DNA from: BMS3Bbin07 sp036244995
Lineage (GTDB): Bacteria; Nitrospirota; Thermodesulfovibrionia; Thermodesulfovibrionales; JdFR-85
Assembly: GCA_036244995.1 (NCBI GenBank)
Contig: BTTF01000103.1
Span: 1-6,375, forward strand
Direction of reading: 5' to 3'
Length of the DNA: 6,375 nucleotides
Positions within the stretch are counted from its first letter, which is position 1; every line of letters begins with the position of its first letter. This document shows positions 4,877 to 6,375 of this stretch, piece after piece. Under the pieces are notes generated by a model. It had not been told where the DNA came from and ran no database searches. It worked only from the letters and a program-made list of their open reading frames with translations. The position numbers and the translations under genes are program-made.

Positions 4877-6375
4877 TGTCAAGTGAAATTCTTATAAATA
4901 TTACCTTTGATGAAGTAAGGGTGGGGCTTCTTGAGGCCGGACAGCTTGTTGAGCTCTATGTTGAAAGAAAGCAGGACGCCTCACTTGTAGGTAATATCTA
5001 CAAGAGCAGGGTAGTCAAGGTGCTTCCGGGCATGCAGTCCGCCTTTGTTGATATAGGGCTGGACAAGGCGGCCTTCCTCTATGTTGCCGACGTCAAGGCG
5101 GACATCGATGCATACTCCCCCTTTCTTGAGGATGAGGAAGATGCCGTTCATATAGAGTTTAAAAAAGGCCGGCAGGATGTGCCCATTGAGGAGCTTGTGC
5201 AGGAGGGCCAGGAGCTCCTTGTGCAGGTGGCAAAGGACCCCATAGGCTCAAAGGGTGCGCGTGTAACATCTTATGTAACAATCCCCGGCCGCTATCTTGT
5301 GCTCATGCCCGAGGTTGAACACATAGGGATATCAAGAAGGATACTGGATGAAGAGGAACGCACAAGGCTTAAAAATATTGTTGAAGAGATAAGGCCGAAG
5401 GGCTACGGACTTATAGTCAGAACAGCCTCTGAAGGGGCCACAAGGGATGAGCTCTTAAAAGACCTTGAGTTTCTGCTGCTCCTGTGGGAAAACATTCAGC
5501 ACAAAAAAGAGAAGGTCTCGGCCCCAATCCTCCTTTACAGTGATCTGGACCTCGTCTTCAGGAGTGTACGCGACCTTATGAGTCATGACGTGGAACGCGT
5601 GATTATTGACTCCAGGGAAGAGTACGACCGGATGAAGGAGTTTGTAAATACCTACTTTCAGAAATTCTCCGACAAGATCGAATTTTACGACGGACACGAG
5701 CCCCTCTTTGATGCCAAGGGTGTTGAGCTGGACATATCCCGGGCCCTCGGCCGCAGGGTCTGGCTTAAATCAGGTGGCTACATTGTAATAGACCAGACAG
5801 AGGCAATGACCGTCATTGATGTAAATACCGGCAAGTACGTTGGCAAGGAAAACCTCGAAGACACCATCCTGAAGACGAATCTGGAGGCCGTCAAGGAGAT
5901 AGCTTACCAGATAAGGCTCAGGAATCTCGGCGGGATTATAATCATTGATTTCATAGATATGGAAGAACTTGTAAACCGTGAGAAGGTTTTTAACGCCTTT
6001 AAGGATGCAATGAAGAAGGACAAGGCGAGGAACACCATCTTTAATATTTCCGAACTCGGTCTCATACAGATGACCCGGAAGAGGGTTCGGGAGAGCCTTG
6101 GCAGGACCCTCTGCGATGCCTGTCCGTACTGTGAGGGCAAGGGCTTTGTGCTTTCACCAAGGACAATCTGCTTTGAGATATTCCGCAAGATAAACCGCAT
6201 GAGCATTCAGAGGGGGGCGAAACTGATAATTACAACACATCCCGATGTTGCGGAGCTCCTCTCGGATGAAGATAGATACGCAGTGGAAGAGATAGAGAGG
6301 AAGCGCGAAGTGGAGATAATCGTCAAGGTCGATTTACGCATACACCAGGAAAATTATAATATTACTGTTGTGTAA
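4876..6375 (+). CDS. rng: Ribonuclease G (Rne/Rng family endoribonuclease)
   Basis: RNase G is a magnesium-dependent, 5'-end-sensing endoribonuclease that cleaves single-stranded AU-rich RNA in rRNA maturation and mRNA turnover in the cytoplasm. The 499-residue product is close to E. coli RNase G (489) and lacks the long C-terminal scaffold of RNase E. Seen (numbered from the ATG): an S1 domain at about 36-128 (VGNIYKSRVVKVLPGMQSAF), the first catalytic aspartate in VIDVNTG (D315), the second in IIIIDFIDM (D358), and the zinc-link motif CPYCEGKGF with C416 and C419. All expected catalytic and metal residues are present. The start ATG gives the standard family N-terminus SSEILINIT. A TTG directly before it (4873) is possible but adds only one residue. 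No Shine-Dalgarno precedes it; coupling to upstream translation is likely. The gene is complete, with TAA as the last codon of the window. Confidence 0.95.
   Translation: MSSEILINITFDEVRVGLLEAGQLVELYVERKQDASLVGNIYKSRVVKVLPGMQSAFVDIGLDKAAFLYVADVKADIDAYSPFLEDEEDAVHIEFKKGRQDVPIEELVQEGQELLVQVAKDPIGSKGARVTSYVTIPGRYLVLMPEVEHIGISRRILDEEERTRLKNIVEEIRPKGYGLIVRTASEGATRDELLKDLEFLLLLWENIQHKKEKVSAPILLYSDLDLVFRSVRDLMSHDVERVIIDSREEYDRMKEFVNTYFQKFSDKIEFYDGHEPLFDAKGVELDISRALGRRVWLKSGGYIVIDQTEAMTVIDVNTGKYVGKENLEDTILKTNLEAVKEIAYQIRLRNLGGIIIIDFIDMEELVNREKVFNAFKDAMKKDKARNTIFNISELGLIQMTRKRVRESLGRTLCDACPYCEGKGFVLSPRTICFEIFRKINRMSIQRGAKLIITTHPDVAELLSDEDRYAVEEIERKREVEIIVKVDLRIHQENYNITVV

Overview
The window carries four protein-coding genes in two divergent pairs, plus a few short regulatory signals. 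I see no tRNA or rRNA gene, CRISPR array or insertion sequence. It looks like a chromosomal segment of a Gram-negative bacterium. The signs are a lipoprotein of LolB/DUF4292 character (an outer-membrane biogenesis type of protein) and a radical SAM protein fused to a DUF2344 domain next to an RNase G gene. That last arrangement is known from Nitrospirota, deltaproteobacterial lineages and, in split form, Firmicutes. The lineage is an inference; nothing here fixes it.

Left half, minus strand. A predicted lipoprotein (start 2275, stop at 1511) is followed 93 bases later by an AAA+ ATPase of the ATPase_2/DUF234 type (start 1417, stop at 38). The ATPase has its own strong-looking promoter, with a perfect TATAAT. 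That promoter sits between two tandem copies of the palindrome TACTT-N2-AAGTA, which look like an operator. Sampled lines of the ATPase gene are clearly more AT-rich (about 27-47% GC) than its neighbours (about 50-57%), which suggests later acquisition.

Right half, plus strand. A fused radical SAM/DUF2344 protein of unknown function (2390-4825) is followed by a complete RNase G-type endoribonuclease (4876-6375), whose stop codon ends the window. The two genes are almost certainly one operon. In many bacteria the genes for ribosomal proteins L21 and L27 and the GTPase Obg come next; that part lies outside this window.

The rSAM-rng junction deserves attention. A possible 10-codon leader ORF with a well-placed Shine-Dalgarno sequence ends in a TGATG overlap with the rng start, which has no Shine-Dalgarno of its own. 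A 7-bp GC-rich stem followed by a T run covers the same stretch. This would suit translational coupling or feedback control of RNase G, but it is a hypothesis from sequence alone. The two divergent units are separated by 114 bases, in which weak face-to-face promoters can be drawn.
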